64,000 bases of DNA. Source: an uncultured Prevotellaceae bacterium. Lineage in GTDB: Bacteria; Bacteroidota; Bacteroidia; Bacteroidales; Bacteroidaceae. Both the position numbers and the translations under genes were made by a program. Each line of letters begins with the position of its first letter. Position 1 is the stretch's first letter. The notes beneath the pieces are model-generated. The model saw only the letters and a list, made by a program, of their open reading frames with translations. It did not search any database and had not been told where the DNA came from. Location: positions 62,001 to 126,000 of the forward strand of contig CAMKTJ010000002.1 of the NCBI GenBank assembly GCA_946415645.1. Direction: 5' to 3'. Positions 43,136-52,211 of the stretch are shown piece after piece.

Positions 43136-46100
43136 ATGCCTAAAATAAAAGACCATATTATCCTATTATTCCTGTTTCTAACCCTTAGCAGTTGGGCAGA
43201 GAATACAGCACCACATAAACTTACAGGAACGCCCATCGGCACGGAGCTGTCTGTAGATTATAACAATTCCAGCCAGGCCAGTACATCTGTCAACACCATT
43301 GCCGATGCGTTTGACGGGAATCTGAATACCTTCTTTGCCAGCTGGGATAGAAGCAAGACGTGGGCGGGACTGGATTTAGGCACACAGCATGTCATTACCC
43401 GCGTGGGGTGGAGTCCCAGAAACGGAAGTGTAGGACCACAGCGTGTAGTTTTGGGCCTCTTTGAAGGTTCTAACGACCCCAGCTTCATGACGGCATACCC
43501 TCTCTTCATCATTAGCCAGGAGGGTACCATCGGCAAAATGGACTATGCCGACGTTAATGTTTGCAAGGGCTTCCGTTATGTGAGATATGTGGGTCCTAAT
43601 GAGGCACGATGCAATATCGCTGAAATAGAATTCTACGGCTATGAATCAGAGGGTGACGACAGTCATTTCTACCAGTTAACCAACCTGCCAACAGTACTTA
43701 TCAACACACAAGACAATATAGACCCTTACGATAAAGAACACGAGATAGTAAGCTCATTTACAATCATTTATGATAATGGTACAAAAGTACAGAACGAGAC
43801 AGGTACCAGTAGGTTGCGCGGTAATGCCAGCATGAGTTTCCCTAAGAAACCCTACCGCATAAAGCTGGACAGCAAGAAGCACATGTTCAAGGACAGCGAC
43901 ATGAAGTCGCCTGCCAAAGCCAAGAAATGGACACTCATCAATAACTACGGAGACAAATCCCTGATGCGCAACCTGGTCAGCTTTGAGGTGGCACGCAGAA
44001 TGAAGATGCCATATACGCCCTGGAGCAAGCCTGTTGACGTGATTGTAAACGGAGAATACAAGGGGTGCTACCAGCTGACCGACCAGATAACCATCGACAA
44101 GGACCGTGTGAACATCACTGAGATGACACCCGATGACATAGAAGGTGAGGCACTGACAGGCGGCTATCTGCTGGAGCTGGATGGCTATGCCAGTCAGGAG
44201 ACATCATGGTTCACATCACAATTCGGGTCGCCAGTGACCATTAAATCGCCCGATGATAACAGCATCACCACCGAACAGCATCAGTACATAGAGAATTTCT
44301 ACAACCAGATGGAGGCCCGTATCCTGAGCAGGAACTTCACGGATCCGGAACAGGGATACAGGAAGATGCTGGACGAGAAGAGCCTGCAGTGTTACTGGCT
44401 GGTGGAGGAACTGACAGGTAACCCGGATGCCTTCCATAGCTGCTACATCAGTAAAGACCGTGGAGCAGACAAACTGAGAGTGGAGACTGTATGGGACTTT
44501 GACCTTGCCTTCGATAACGACAGCCGTTACTACCCCAACAGGAATTATGGCGACTATCTGTCGCTGGCACGTGGCGGTGCAGGAAACTCACGCACCCTGC
44601 TTAAACGCATCTTCACAGATGAAGCTTTCTGCGACTCGCTGCGTAATATGTGGGAGACAGCACGGCAGGAATGGGGCATCACAGAGGAGAGCCTCATCAC
44701 ATACATAGACTCAACCGCCAATGAACTGCAGGAAAGTCAGCGACTGAATTTCATCCGGTGGCCTATCCTTGACACCCCCAAGCATCTGAACCCGCGTGTG
44801 GCAGGAAACTATGACGGAGAAGTGGAATACCTGCGTGAATACATACGTGAACGCATACCCTTCCTGGACCAACGGACAAAAAATCAGGAAGAAGAGGCTG
44901 AGCACTACGACATAGCCACAGCCGAGGAGTTGAAGAATTTTGCCGATATGGTGAACGGCGGAAAGACCGCCATCAACGCAACGCTGACGAATGATATAGA
45001 CTTCACATCCTATGAGAATGTAATGATAGGAAAGGAGGCTCACTACCGAGGCACCTTCGACGGTAACCAGCATAGTATAACAGTTAGGATGAACACCACG
45101 GACAATTACACCGCGCTCTTCCGTTATCTGGAAGGCAATGTTCATGACCTGACAGTTAAGGGAGGTATACAAACTAGCGCGAAATTCGCCGCCGGCATTT
45201 CTGGAGCAACGGAGAATGCACGTATAGAACGGTGCACCTCGGAAGTTGAAATTACCAGCACCGTAAACGGCGACGGAACACACGGAGGCATTGTAGGTGT
45301 CAGCAGAAACAACTCGTATATCTCTGACTGCCATATACGAGGCAGCATGAGCGGCAGCAGCACCAACTGCTGCGGTGGTGTGGTTGGCTGGACAGATGGG
45401 GCCACAACCATCAAAAACTGTCTGGTAAGCAGCAACATATCATTTTCTACCAGCGGAAGTGATATGCTGGCCAGAAACACAGGAAATGTAACATCCATCA
45501 ACAACTTTACATATGATACATGGGGCGCTGCCAACGGAAACGGCAATCTTACCTACCTGAGCCAGGAACAGCTGGGAAGTGGCGAAGCATGTTATCTCAT
45601 GAACCTTGCCTACAAGAAACCCAACTGGTACCAGCGTATAGGAGAGGATGAGCTACCCTCCCTTTTGTACTCAAGAGGCGAGGTTTACCCCGTATCACGC
45701 ATCCATTGCGATGGTTCGTTCTATACCCAAGGTCTGGGATTCACCAACAATCTGGATGCCTATCAACGTGACGAACATATTATACAGGACGGCATCTGTA
45801 TTGTCTGCGGAGCTTGCAACAGCAACACTATGCCACGGGACGAGAGGGGCTACTTCGTTTTAACAACAGCAAAACAACTGGAATGGTTCTCAAAGTATAC
45901 TTCAACAGAGGACAACACGGCATGTGCCGTCTTGGGAGACGACATTGATTATACAGCTTACAACAGCATGATTGGACAGGGAACAGCGTATAACGGCACC
46001 TTTGACGGCGCAGGACATACCATTACCATAAATATGCAACGAAGTTCCGATTATGCCGGACTATTCTATAACGTACGCGGAAACATCCAGGATCTGACGG

Positions 46101-46864
46101 TAAACGGTACAATTCACACAAGCGCCAAATTCGCCGGCGGAATTGCCGGTAACCTGTCGGGCGGTCAGCTGCTGAGATGCCAGAGCTACGTTGACATTAT
46201 CAGTTCAGTAAATGGTGATGGTACGCATGGCGGAATTATTGGCATTAATAGTGAAAGCGATGAAATAGCAGATATCACAGACTGCCTATTTGGCGGCTCC
46301 ATTCAGGGCGGGAACACCGACTGCTGCGGTGGCGTCTGTGGCTGGGCCTCGGCACCTATCATGATAGCCAACACGCTGGTTGCGGGCGACTTCGGCGTAG
46401 GAACAAACGGCAGCGATATCATCTGCAGGAACAGCAGTATGCTGCTCCAGGATAATTGCCATTACTATTCTATATGGAATGCCAATGTACCCGCAGGAGT
46501 AAGGAGGGCAGAAGAATTAGACCTGAAGGACGGCACAATATGCTATCTGCTGAACGGCTCGCGTAAAGAGAATGAAATGGCATGGTACCAAACCCTGGCA
46601 GCAGACCCCTACCCCGTTCCGGACTCAAGGCATCTGCCCGTATATCGGTGGCAGGACGGCACGTTCAGCAATGATGATGAGACCAAAATAAATGAAGAAT
46701 TAAGAGTGCAGAATGAAGAATTTGCTTCCGCGGCGTATGACCTGAGCGGGAGAAAGCTGGTTAATGGTTCAGAATTGGAGAATAATTCTTCACTCTTCAC
46801 TCTTCACTCTTCATTTAAAAAGGGTATCTACATCATTAACGGAAAGAAGATAGTGAGGTATTAA
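43136..46864 (+). CDS. Secreted CotH-kinase-like protein with GLUG modules and sorting domain
   Basis: 1242 residues with signal peptide (1-21). An F5/8-type discoidin-like domain (about 40-165: 'NTIADAFDGNLNTFFASWDR', 'VRYVGPNEARCNIAEIEFYG') is followed by a CotH domain (about 185-580) with 'RLRGNASMSFPKKPYRIKLD' and the key 'VWDFDLAFDNDSRY'. Two GLUG modules follow (from about 600 and 900) separated by 'DGICIVCGAC', and finally a 'YDLSGRKL…GIYIINGKKI' terminus. CotH proteins in spore coats phosphorylate proteins; the role here is unknown. The last 60 residues contain in-frame word repeats ('INEELRVQNEEF', 'SSLFTLHSSFKK'). Confidence 0.85.
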   Translation: MPKIKDHIILLFLFLTLSSWAENTAPHKLTGTPIGTELSVDYNNSSQASTSVNTIADAFDGNLNTFFASWDRSKTWAGLDLGTQHVITRVGWSPRNGSVGPQRVVLGLFEGSNDPSFMTAYPLFIISQEGTIGKMDYADVNVCKGFRYVRYVGPNEARCNIAEIEFYGYESEGDDSHFYQLTNLPTVLINTQDNIDPYDKEHEIVSSFTIIYDNGTKVQNETGTSRLRGNASMSFPKKPYRIKLDSKKHMFKDSDMKSPAKAKKWTLINNYGDKSLMRNLVSFEVARRMKMPYTPWSKPVDVIVNGEYKGCYQLTDQITIDKDRVNITEMTPDDIEGEALTGGYLLELDGYASQETSWFTSQFGSPVTIKSPDDNSITTEQHQYIENFYNQMEARILSRNFTDPEQGYRKMLDEKSLQCYWLVEELTGNPDAFHSCYISKDRGADKLRVETVWDFDLAFDNDSRYYPNRNYGDYLSLARGGAGNSRTLLKRIFTDEAFCDSLRNMWETARQEWGITEESLITYIDSTANELQESQRLNFIRWPILDTPKHLNPRVAGNYDGEVEYLREYIRERIPFLDQRTKNQEEEAEHYDIATAEELKNFADMVNGGKTAINATLTNDIDFTSYENVMIGKEAHYRGTFDGNQHSITVRMNTTDNYTALFRYLEGNVHDLTVKGGIQTSAKFAAGISGATENARIERCTSEVEITSTVNGDGTHGGIVGVSRNNSYISDCHIRGSMSGSSTNCCGGVVGWTDGATTIKNCLVSSNISFSTSGSDMLARNTGNVTSINNFTYDTWGAANGNGNLTYLSQEQLGSGEACYLMNLAYKKPNWYQRIGEDELPSLLYSRGEVYPVSRIHCDGSFYTQGLGFTNNLDAYQRDEHIIQDGICIVCGACNSNTMPRDERGYFVLTTAKQLEWFSKYTSTEDNTACAVLGDDIDYTAYNSMIGQGTAYNGTFDGAGHTITINMQRSSDYAGLFYNVRGNIQDLTVNGTIHTSAKFAGGIAGNLSGGQLLRCQSYVDIISSVNGDGTHGGIIGINSESDEIADITDCLFGGSIQGGNTDCCGGVCGWASAPIMIANTLVAGDFGVGTNGSDIICRNSSMLLQDNCHYYSIWNANVPAGVRRAEELDLKDGTICYLLNGSRKENEMAWYQTLAADPYPVPDSRHLPVYRWQDGTFSNDDETKINEELRVQNEEFASAAYDLSGRKLVNGSELENNSSLFTLHSSFKKGIYIINGKKIVRY

Positions 46865-46914
46865 AGTCGTCATATAAAAAAGAGAACAAGAAGAGAAAAA
46901 AAACCGGTTTAGCC

Positions 46915-46946
46915 TTCGTCAATTTGACGAAAAAGAATTAACTTTG
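46915..46946 (+). promoter_or_regulatory. Promoter with palindromic operator of the PurF-like gene
   Basis: TAACTTTG at 46939-46946 is a perfect -7 element. In the expected -33 to spacer position lies a perfect palindrome TTCGTCAA-T-TTGACGAA (46915-46931), which replaces the usual TTTG. This is the geometry of a repressor or activator site. Confidence 0.65.
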
Positions 46947-46981
46947 CGCCCTGTTTTTAAGATAAAAAGATTTAAGCACAT

Positions 46982-48424
46982 ATGGGAGGTTTTTTCGGGA
47001 CAGTATCAATGCAGCCTTGTAAGGCAGACCTTTTTTACGGAACAGATTATCAGTCGCACATGGGTACCAAGCGCGGCGGTATGGCTACAGTAAGTGAAGA
47101 AGGTGAGTTTTTCCGCAGTATTCACAATCTGGAAAGTACCTATTTCAGAACCCGCTTTGAAGATGAACTGGATAAGTTCAAAGGCAATGCCGGAATAGGC
47201 GTAATCAGCGACACAGACGCTCAGCCAATGCTGATGAACAGCCACTTGGGACGTTTTGCCCTTGTTACAGTAGCCAAAATCAACAACTTGGAGGAACTCT
47301 GCCAGAAACTGCTCTCGGAAGGACAGCACTTCAGCGAATTCTCATCCGGCAAGATCAACCCCACTGAGTTGGTTGCCCTTCTTATAATAAAAGGTAAGGA
47401 CTTTGTTAATGGTATTGAGAATGTCTTTAACAATATCAAGGGTTCTTGCTCTATGCTCCTGCTTACAGAGAACGGCATCATTGCCGCCCGCGACTCATGG
47501 GGCCGTACCCCAATCGTTGTAGGTAAGAAGGAAGGTGCCATGGCCGTAACAAGTGAGAGCACAGCTTTCCCCAACCTGGATTATGAGACATCATACTTTG
47601 TAGGTCCCGGCGAGATTATCCGCATCACTGCCGACAAGATGGAACAGTTGCGCAAGCCCAACAAGCGCATGCAGATCTGTTCTTTCCTGTGGGTATACTA
47701 CGGATTCCCCACCAGTTGCTACGAAGGCAAGAACGTAGAATGGGTACGTAATGAGTGTGGTCGCCGTATGGGCGAAGAGGACAAGACAGAAGTAGACTGC
47801 GCCTGCGGTATCCCCGATAGCGGAATCGGTATGGCCGTTGGTTATGCTGAGGGTCATAAGTGCCCCTATATGAGAGCCATCAACAAGTACACTCCTACCT
47901 GGCCCCGTAGCTTCACCCCCAGCAATCAGGAAATGCGTAACCTGGTGGCCAAGATGAAGATTATCCCCAATGCCGACAAGTTGCGCGACAAGCGCGTACT
48001 CTTCTGCGACGACAGTATTGTACGCGGTACTCAGCTGCACGATAATACCAAGGTGCTGCACGAACTGGGTGCCAAGGAGGTTCACATGCGTATAGCCTGT
48101 CCCCCATTGGTTTATGGCTGTAAGTTCATCAACTTCAGCGCCAGCAAGAGCGACCTGGAACTTATTACACGTCGTATCATCAAGGACTTTGAGGGCGATG
48201 AGAACAAGAATCTGGAGGCATATACACGCACCGATAGTCCTGAATACAAGAGAATGGTGGCAGAGATTGCCAAGCGCCTGAATCTGGATTCTCTGAAGTT
48301 CAGCAAGCTGGAGACCCTCATAGAGTCAATCGGTCTTCCCAAAGATCAGATCTGTACTCACTGCTTTGACGGCTCCTCTGCCTTCACGCTGGAAGAGGTC
48401 AACTCGCAGGAGTCGCTATTCTAG
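46982..48424 (+). CDS. Amidophosphoribosyltransferase-like protein lacking the N-terminal nucleophile
   Basis: 480 residues, aligned along the length of PurF: N-terminal glutaminase-type Ntn domain ('YGTDYQSHMGTKRGGMATVS', 'RFALVTVAKINNLEEL') and a C-terminal type I phosphoribosyltransferase with the PRPP motif 'RVLFCDDSIVRGTQLHDNTK' near 340. Authentic PurF starts Met-Cys, the cysteine being the catalytic residue after Met removal; here it starts MGGFFG, so glutamine hydrolysis by that residue is impossible. It may use ammonia, act as a regulator or have another PRPP-linked reaction. The palindromic operator upstream suggests dedicated control. A strong terminator follows. Confidence 0.82.
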   Translation: MGGFFGTVSMQPCKADLFYGTDYQSHMGTKRGGMATVSEEGEFFRSIHNLESTYFRTRFEDELDKFKGNAGIGVISDTDAQPMLMNSHLGRFALVTVAKINNLEELCQKLLSEGQHFSEFSSGKINPTELVALLIIKGKDFVNGIENVFNNIKGSCSMLLLTENGIIAARDSWGRTPIVVGKKEGAMAVTSESTAFPNLDYETSYFVGPGEIIRITADKMEQLRKPNKRMQICSFLWVYYGFPTSCYEGKNVEWVRNECGRRMGEEDKTEVDCACGIPDSGIGMAVGYAEGHKCPYMRAINKYTPTWPRSFTPSNQEMRNLVAKMKIIPNADKLRDKRVLFCDDSIVRGTQLHDNTKVLHELGAKEVHMRIACPPLVYGCKFINFSASKSDLELITRRIIKDFEGDENKNLEAYTRTDSPEYKRMVAEIAKRLNLDSLKFSKLETLIESIGLPKDQICTHCFDGSSAFTLEEVNSQESLF

Positions 48425-48490
48425 ATAAAAGAGAAAAATTAAAAGAGAAAAGGTATAAATTCAAAATTATTTTTTAACATCGAAATAAAC

Positions 48491-48532
48491 AAAAACCGCG
48501 AAAGCTCTCAAAAAGGGTTTCGCGGTTTTTTT
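48491..48532 (+). terminator. Terminator of the PurF-like gene
   Basis: AAAAACCGCGAAA…TTTCGCGGTTTTTTT, a 13-bp stem with a T-tract. Confidence 0.9.
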
Positions 48533-48550
48533 CGTACCTCTCTTTATAAA

Positions 48551-48650
48551 GTTGAGAGTCTAACTGGTCTTTAATACTCCGCCTATGGCGGAACTATCAA
48601 CATCTTCAACTGACTCTAAACTCTAAACACTAAACTCTAAACTGCAAGAA
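48551..48650. repeat. Inverted word-repeat element, second copy
   Basis: 'gttgagagtctaactgg', centre 'actccgcctatggcggaactatcaac', then 'aactgactctaaactctaaacactaaactctaaact'. Same plan as 26873-27000; the right arm also matches 30560-30612. Confidence 0.75.
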
Positions 48651-48654
48651 GAAA

Positions 48655-51159
48655 CTACAGTACCCTTGCAATGGCCTGCTTAACCTTATCGGCCAACTGC
48701 TGATAGGTAATATCTGATGTGGGCATTATGGGTGGCAGGTAATGTACCTCGATATGACGGGGGAACAGGAACTTACGATGTCTTGGTAAGGCATCATAAG
48801 CACCTCTGATACAAACAGGTACGATAGGTACATTTAATTCCTTGCTTAAGATAGCAAAGGAAAGCTTGAAGTCGCCCAAATCGCCGTCGTGCGTTCTACT
48901 GCCCTCAGGGAAGATGACAATATTCTTGCCGTTCTTCAGTACCTCAGCCAACTTCTGTATACTTTCCTTCAGGTGAGCCTGTTCCATAATGATGGTATTG
49001 TTCTTGTCTGCCAGCGCACGACGGAACCTACCTCTGACATGCTGCTCCGTTGCGAAGAAATAACAGGTCTTAATCTGACGACAAGTGAGACCGCTCAGCA
49101 CAACGGGACCATCCACGAAACTCTGATGGTTGGGAGCCAGGATATACGGACCCTTGGCAGGTATCTGTATGCGTCCGTGAATGCCCAAAGAGTTATAAAC
49201 CTTAAAGAATATCTTGAAGCATTTGTTGGCAAAGGGGAAGAAGCAGGAAGCCTGAGGGATACGCAAATCCGTAACCGACTCATTAAGCAGGCTGTGCCAA
49301 TCCACCTCCTCCACCTCGACCTTGGTCTTGCAGGATGCGACATGCTCAGCCATTGCCTTGATATTAGGAAAGGCTGCCATTTCCTCTACAAGAATATTCA
49401 TGCCGAAGGTATGCTCTATGAAGCCCTGCAGACCAACCTTGTCAAGGGAGTCCATAGCCAGGTCCGTCTCGATATGTGAAGAAGGTTTGACAGGCACTTT
49501 CTTCTCCTGTTCTATATACTGTTTGATAATACGATACTCTTCAGAATCAGGTTCAGGTTCTTCGGGACGGATAGGCTGAGCGGTACGACAGGCTTCCAGC
49601 AGTGCCTGTAGCTTGAAGCGCTGCAGTTTGTCCAACTTTGTTCTGGGAAGCTCTCCTCTATATACCGTCAGCGCCATCACCTTCTTATAATTAGCCACTG
49701 TACGGTTGTAGGGTTCTATCACCTCATGCTTCAATGCCACCTCAACCTGTGTATCATTCAGCATGGAGGCCCATATTGTCTGGGGTACGACAATGGCTCG
49801 CAGCAGGTCACCGTCCTGCATAACAGCCACCTCCTTCACATACTGGTCGTATTGCTCCAGCTTATATTCTATCTCACTAGGTTCTATATTCTTACCGTTG
49901 GAGAGCACAATAATCTCCTTGGTACGTCCGGTAATGGTAACACGTCCCTTTTTGTCGATAGTCGCCAAATCGCCTGTATGGATAAAGCCGTCCTTGTCAA
50001 TCACCTGAGCCGTCTCGTCTGTTCGGTTGTAATAGCCCAGCATCACATTGGGCCCCTTGGCACACAATTCACCATTCACTAGTTTGCATTCAATACCGGG
50101 CAGAGGGAGCCCCACACAGCCCGGACGGATATCCGTAGGACGGGTGAAGCAGATGATAGGAGCCGTCTCCGTCATGCCATAGCCCTCCAGTACATCCAAT
50201 CCAAGAGTCTTCAGGCCCTCTCCTATATCCTTGCTGAGAGCTGCACCTCCACTGACAAAATACTTGATATTGCCACCCATCTTACGACGGATACTACTAA
50301 AGACCAGACGCGATAGCGTCCGGCTACGGAAGAAAGCACACATATTGAACAGGAATGCAGTGATGATATTGGAGTCAATCTTCTTCTTGATACCGCCATA
50401 GAGCATCTGCCACAGACGAGGCACGCCAATCACGATAGCCACCTTACCACGGCACAGTGTATCCATGAGGTCGGGAGCCGTCAGGCTGGGACAAATAGCA
50501 ACGCCAGCACCTATCCAGAACGGAGCAATAAGACTGCCCATCAGAGGTAACACATGGTGCAAGGGAAGAAGAATCATCACACGATTGCTACGGGTATAGA
50601 TTCTTACATCCCGGGAAACGCCCTTGATGTTAGCCATCAGATTCTGGTAGCTGAGCATAACGCCCTTGGGACTGCCCGTAGTACCTGACGTATAGATGAT
50701 AAGGGCCACCTTTTGGTTATAGGGCACATCCAGCTCTGCCCAAGGCAATGTGCCGGGCAACTCACGGGTAGGCTCCGGCTCGCACTTCATTCTATCCTCA
50801 ATAACATAGAACGGTATGTTCAGACCAGTCTGAGCCAACGCCTGCTCTACTACAGGGACGTTGTGACAAGAGGTCCAGATTCCGTCCGGCGTACAGTCGC
50901 GCAAGATATATGCGAAATCAGAAACGGTACTGCTGGCATCCACGGGTACAGCCACAGCACCCTTTTGCCAGATGCTGAAGAATGCATAAACCCACCCCTC
51001 GCTATTTTCACTGAATACAACTATCCGCTTGTCGTTACCTGAAGGCATCTGCTCAGCAAAAACGTCGATGTACTGCAAGGCTCTGGCAAATGATATATTG
51101 CGTTCCCCTGCTATAATGGCTGTCTTCTCAAGATTGATAGATGTCACACCTTTACCCAT
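48655..51159 (-). CDS. Acyl-ACP synthetase / ACP / acyltransferase fusion (Aas-like)
   Basis: 834 residues in three parts. An AMP-binding adenylating domain (about 1-510) carries 'LIIYTSGTTGSPKGVMLSY' near 152 and 'GYGMTETAPIICF'. A carrier-protein domain has its phosphopantetheine serine in 'DLAMDSLDKV' near 566. A PlsC-type acyltransferase has 'NHQSFVDG' near 678 (HX4D) and 'FPEGSRTHDG' near 748. The fusion suggests activation of a fatty acid, loading on the built-in carrier and transfer to a lysophospholipid or similar acceptor at the inner membrane. Aas of enterobacteria has the domains in the opposite order and no carrier domain. Promoter CTTG-N19-TAATTTTG at 51192-51222. Confidence 0.88.
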   Translation of the reverse strand: MGKGVTSINLEKTAIIAGERNISFARALQYIDVFAEQMPSGNDKRIVVFSENSEGWVYAFFSIWQKGAVAVPVDASSTVSDFAYILRDCTPDGIWTSCHNVPVVEQALAQTGLNIPFYVIEDRMKCEPEPTRELPGTLPWAELDVPYNQKVALIIYTSGTTGSPKGVMLSYQNLMANIKGVSRDVRIYTRSNRVMILLPLHHVLPLMGSLIAPFWIGAGVAICPSLTAPDLMDTLCRGKVAIVIGVPRLWQMLYGGIKKKIDSNIITAFLFNMCAFFRSRTLSRLVFSSIRRKMGGNIKYFVSGGAALSKDIGEGLKTLGLDVLEGYGMTETAPIICFTRPTDIRPGCVGLPLPGIECKLVNGELCAKGPNVMLGYYNRTDETAQVIDKDGFIHTGDLATIDKKGRVTITGRTKEIIVLSNGKNIEPSEIEYKLEQYDQYVKEVAVMQDGDLLRAIVVPQTIWASMLNDTQVEVALKHEVIEPYNRTVANYKKVMALTVYRGELPRTKLDKLQRFKLQALLEACRTAQPIRPEEPEPDSEEYRIIKQYIEQEKKVPVKPSSHIETDLAMDSLDKVGLQGFIEHTFGMNILVEEMAAFPNIKAMAEHVASCKTKVEVEEVDWHSLLNESVTDLRIPQASCFFPFANKCFKIFFKVYNSLGIHGRIQIPAKGPYILAPNHQSFVDGPVVLSGLTCRQIKTCYFFATEQHVRGRFRRALADKNNTIIMEQAHLKESIQKLAEVLKNGKNIVIFPEGSRTHDGDLGDFKLSFAILSKELNVPIVPVCIRGAYDALPRHRKFLFPRHIEVHYLPPIMPTSDITYQQLADKVKQAIARVL

Positions 51160-51191
51160 TTTTTACAATCTGTATTAAATGATACAGAAGA

Positions 51192-51222
51192 CAAAATTAC
51201 AACAAAAACGCAAACACGCAAG
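51192..51222 (-). promoter_or_regulatory. Promoter of the Aas-like gene
   Basis: Minus strand: CTTG (51222-51219), 19-bp spacer, TAATTTTG (51199-51192), 33 bp before the ATG at 51159. Confidence 0.6.
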
Positions 51223-51343
51223 AAAAAGAACCCACAATGTGGGAAATTTATCTAAGAATTCAAAAAAAATGCATTTACAAAATATGTATTAGGCGAAAAA
51301 TATGTAATTTTGTATTATGAATTCAAAACCTTATATTCATTGT

Positions 51344-52177
51344 ATGAAGAAGATATTCATTTTAATGTTTGCATGTATGGTTATGTTTGCATGTGGAAAT
51401 AAGCAGAAAGATGTTGCAAAGGAAGAGATTCCTCAGAACACGGTATTGGTTCTATATTACTCACAAACTGGGGCTACAGCATCTGTTGCAAACCAGTTAA
51501 AATCAAGCATGAATGCAGATATCGAGGAGATAATCTGCGAGAACCCATACTCAGGTGACTTCGAGGCTACCATCGAACGTTGCAAGAAAGAGCAAGAGAA
51601 AGGAGAGATTCCTGCCATCAAGCCCATCAAGGCTGATGTTCAGAAATACGATATCATTTTCCTGGGCTATCCCATCTGGTTCGGTACCTATGCCTCTCCC
51701 ATTGCTTCCTTGTTAGAGAATGCCAATTTGGAGGGCAAGATGATTGTTCCGTTCTGCACCTTCGGAAGCGGCGGACTGGAAAGCAGTACAGAGGACCTGA
51801 AGGCCCGTTTGCCCAGATCTGTCATTATGGAGGGCTTTGGCATACGTAATGCTCGCCTGAGTTATCTGCAGGATGAACTTAACGACTTCCTAGTACGCAA
51901 CGGATACCTGCAAGGCGAGGTTGAGGCACTGCCCGACTTCAACGTTCAGGATGAACTGTCCGAAGCTGACAAGAAAGTCTTCCACGAGGCATGCGATGGC
52001 TATCAATTCCCACTGGGCACACCCACTTCTGTATCAAAGAGATATACAAGCAAGGGTACTGAGTATCGTTTCATCACCCGCAATTCAGATGATGTCATGT
52101 CATCAAAGATGACTGTTTACATAGAACTGCGCAACGAGAAGAATGCAAAGGCCGAATTTACAAAGGTCGTTAGATAA
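51344..52177 (+). CDS. Flavodoxin-fold lipoprotein
   Basis: 277 residues from ATG 51344. The N-terminus has a lipoprotein signal with lipobox 'MFACGNK' (Cys about 19). A flavodoxin-like domain follows: 'VLVLYYSQTGATASVANQLK' (FMN phosphate loop), 'YDIIFLGYPIWFGTYASPIA' and 'IVPFCTFGSGGLESSTEDLK'. A C-terminal extension of about 85 residues ('VSKRYTSKGTEYRFITRNSD') is beta-rich. Flavodoxins are normally cytoplasmic, so an exported, lipid-anchored copy suggests an envelope redox role. It lies 34 bp before the DUF1846 gene and may be co-transcribed. Confidence 0.82.
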   Translation: MKKIFILMFACMVMFACGNKQKDVAKEEIPQNTVLVLYYSQTGATASVANQLKSSMNADIEEIICENPYSGDFEATIERCKKEQEKGEIPAIKPIKADVQKYDIIFLGYPIWFGTYASPIASLLENANLEGKMIVPFCTFGSGGLESSTEDLKARLPRSVIMEGFGIRNARLSYLQDELNDFLVRNGYLQGEVEALPDFNVQDELSEADKKVFHEACDGYQFPLGTPTSVSKRYTSKGTEYRFITRNSDDVMSSKMTVYIELRNEKNAKAEFTKVVR

Positions 52178-52211
52178 TAATATATTTAGGATAACATTTT
52201 AAGGTAATAAG

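Noticed and set aside
44711-45546. Antisense frames within the CotH/GLUG gene
   Set aside because: Explained by repeat-rich, stop-poor coding sequence on the plus strand with GLUG motifs.
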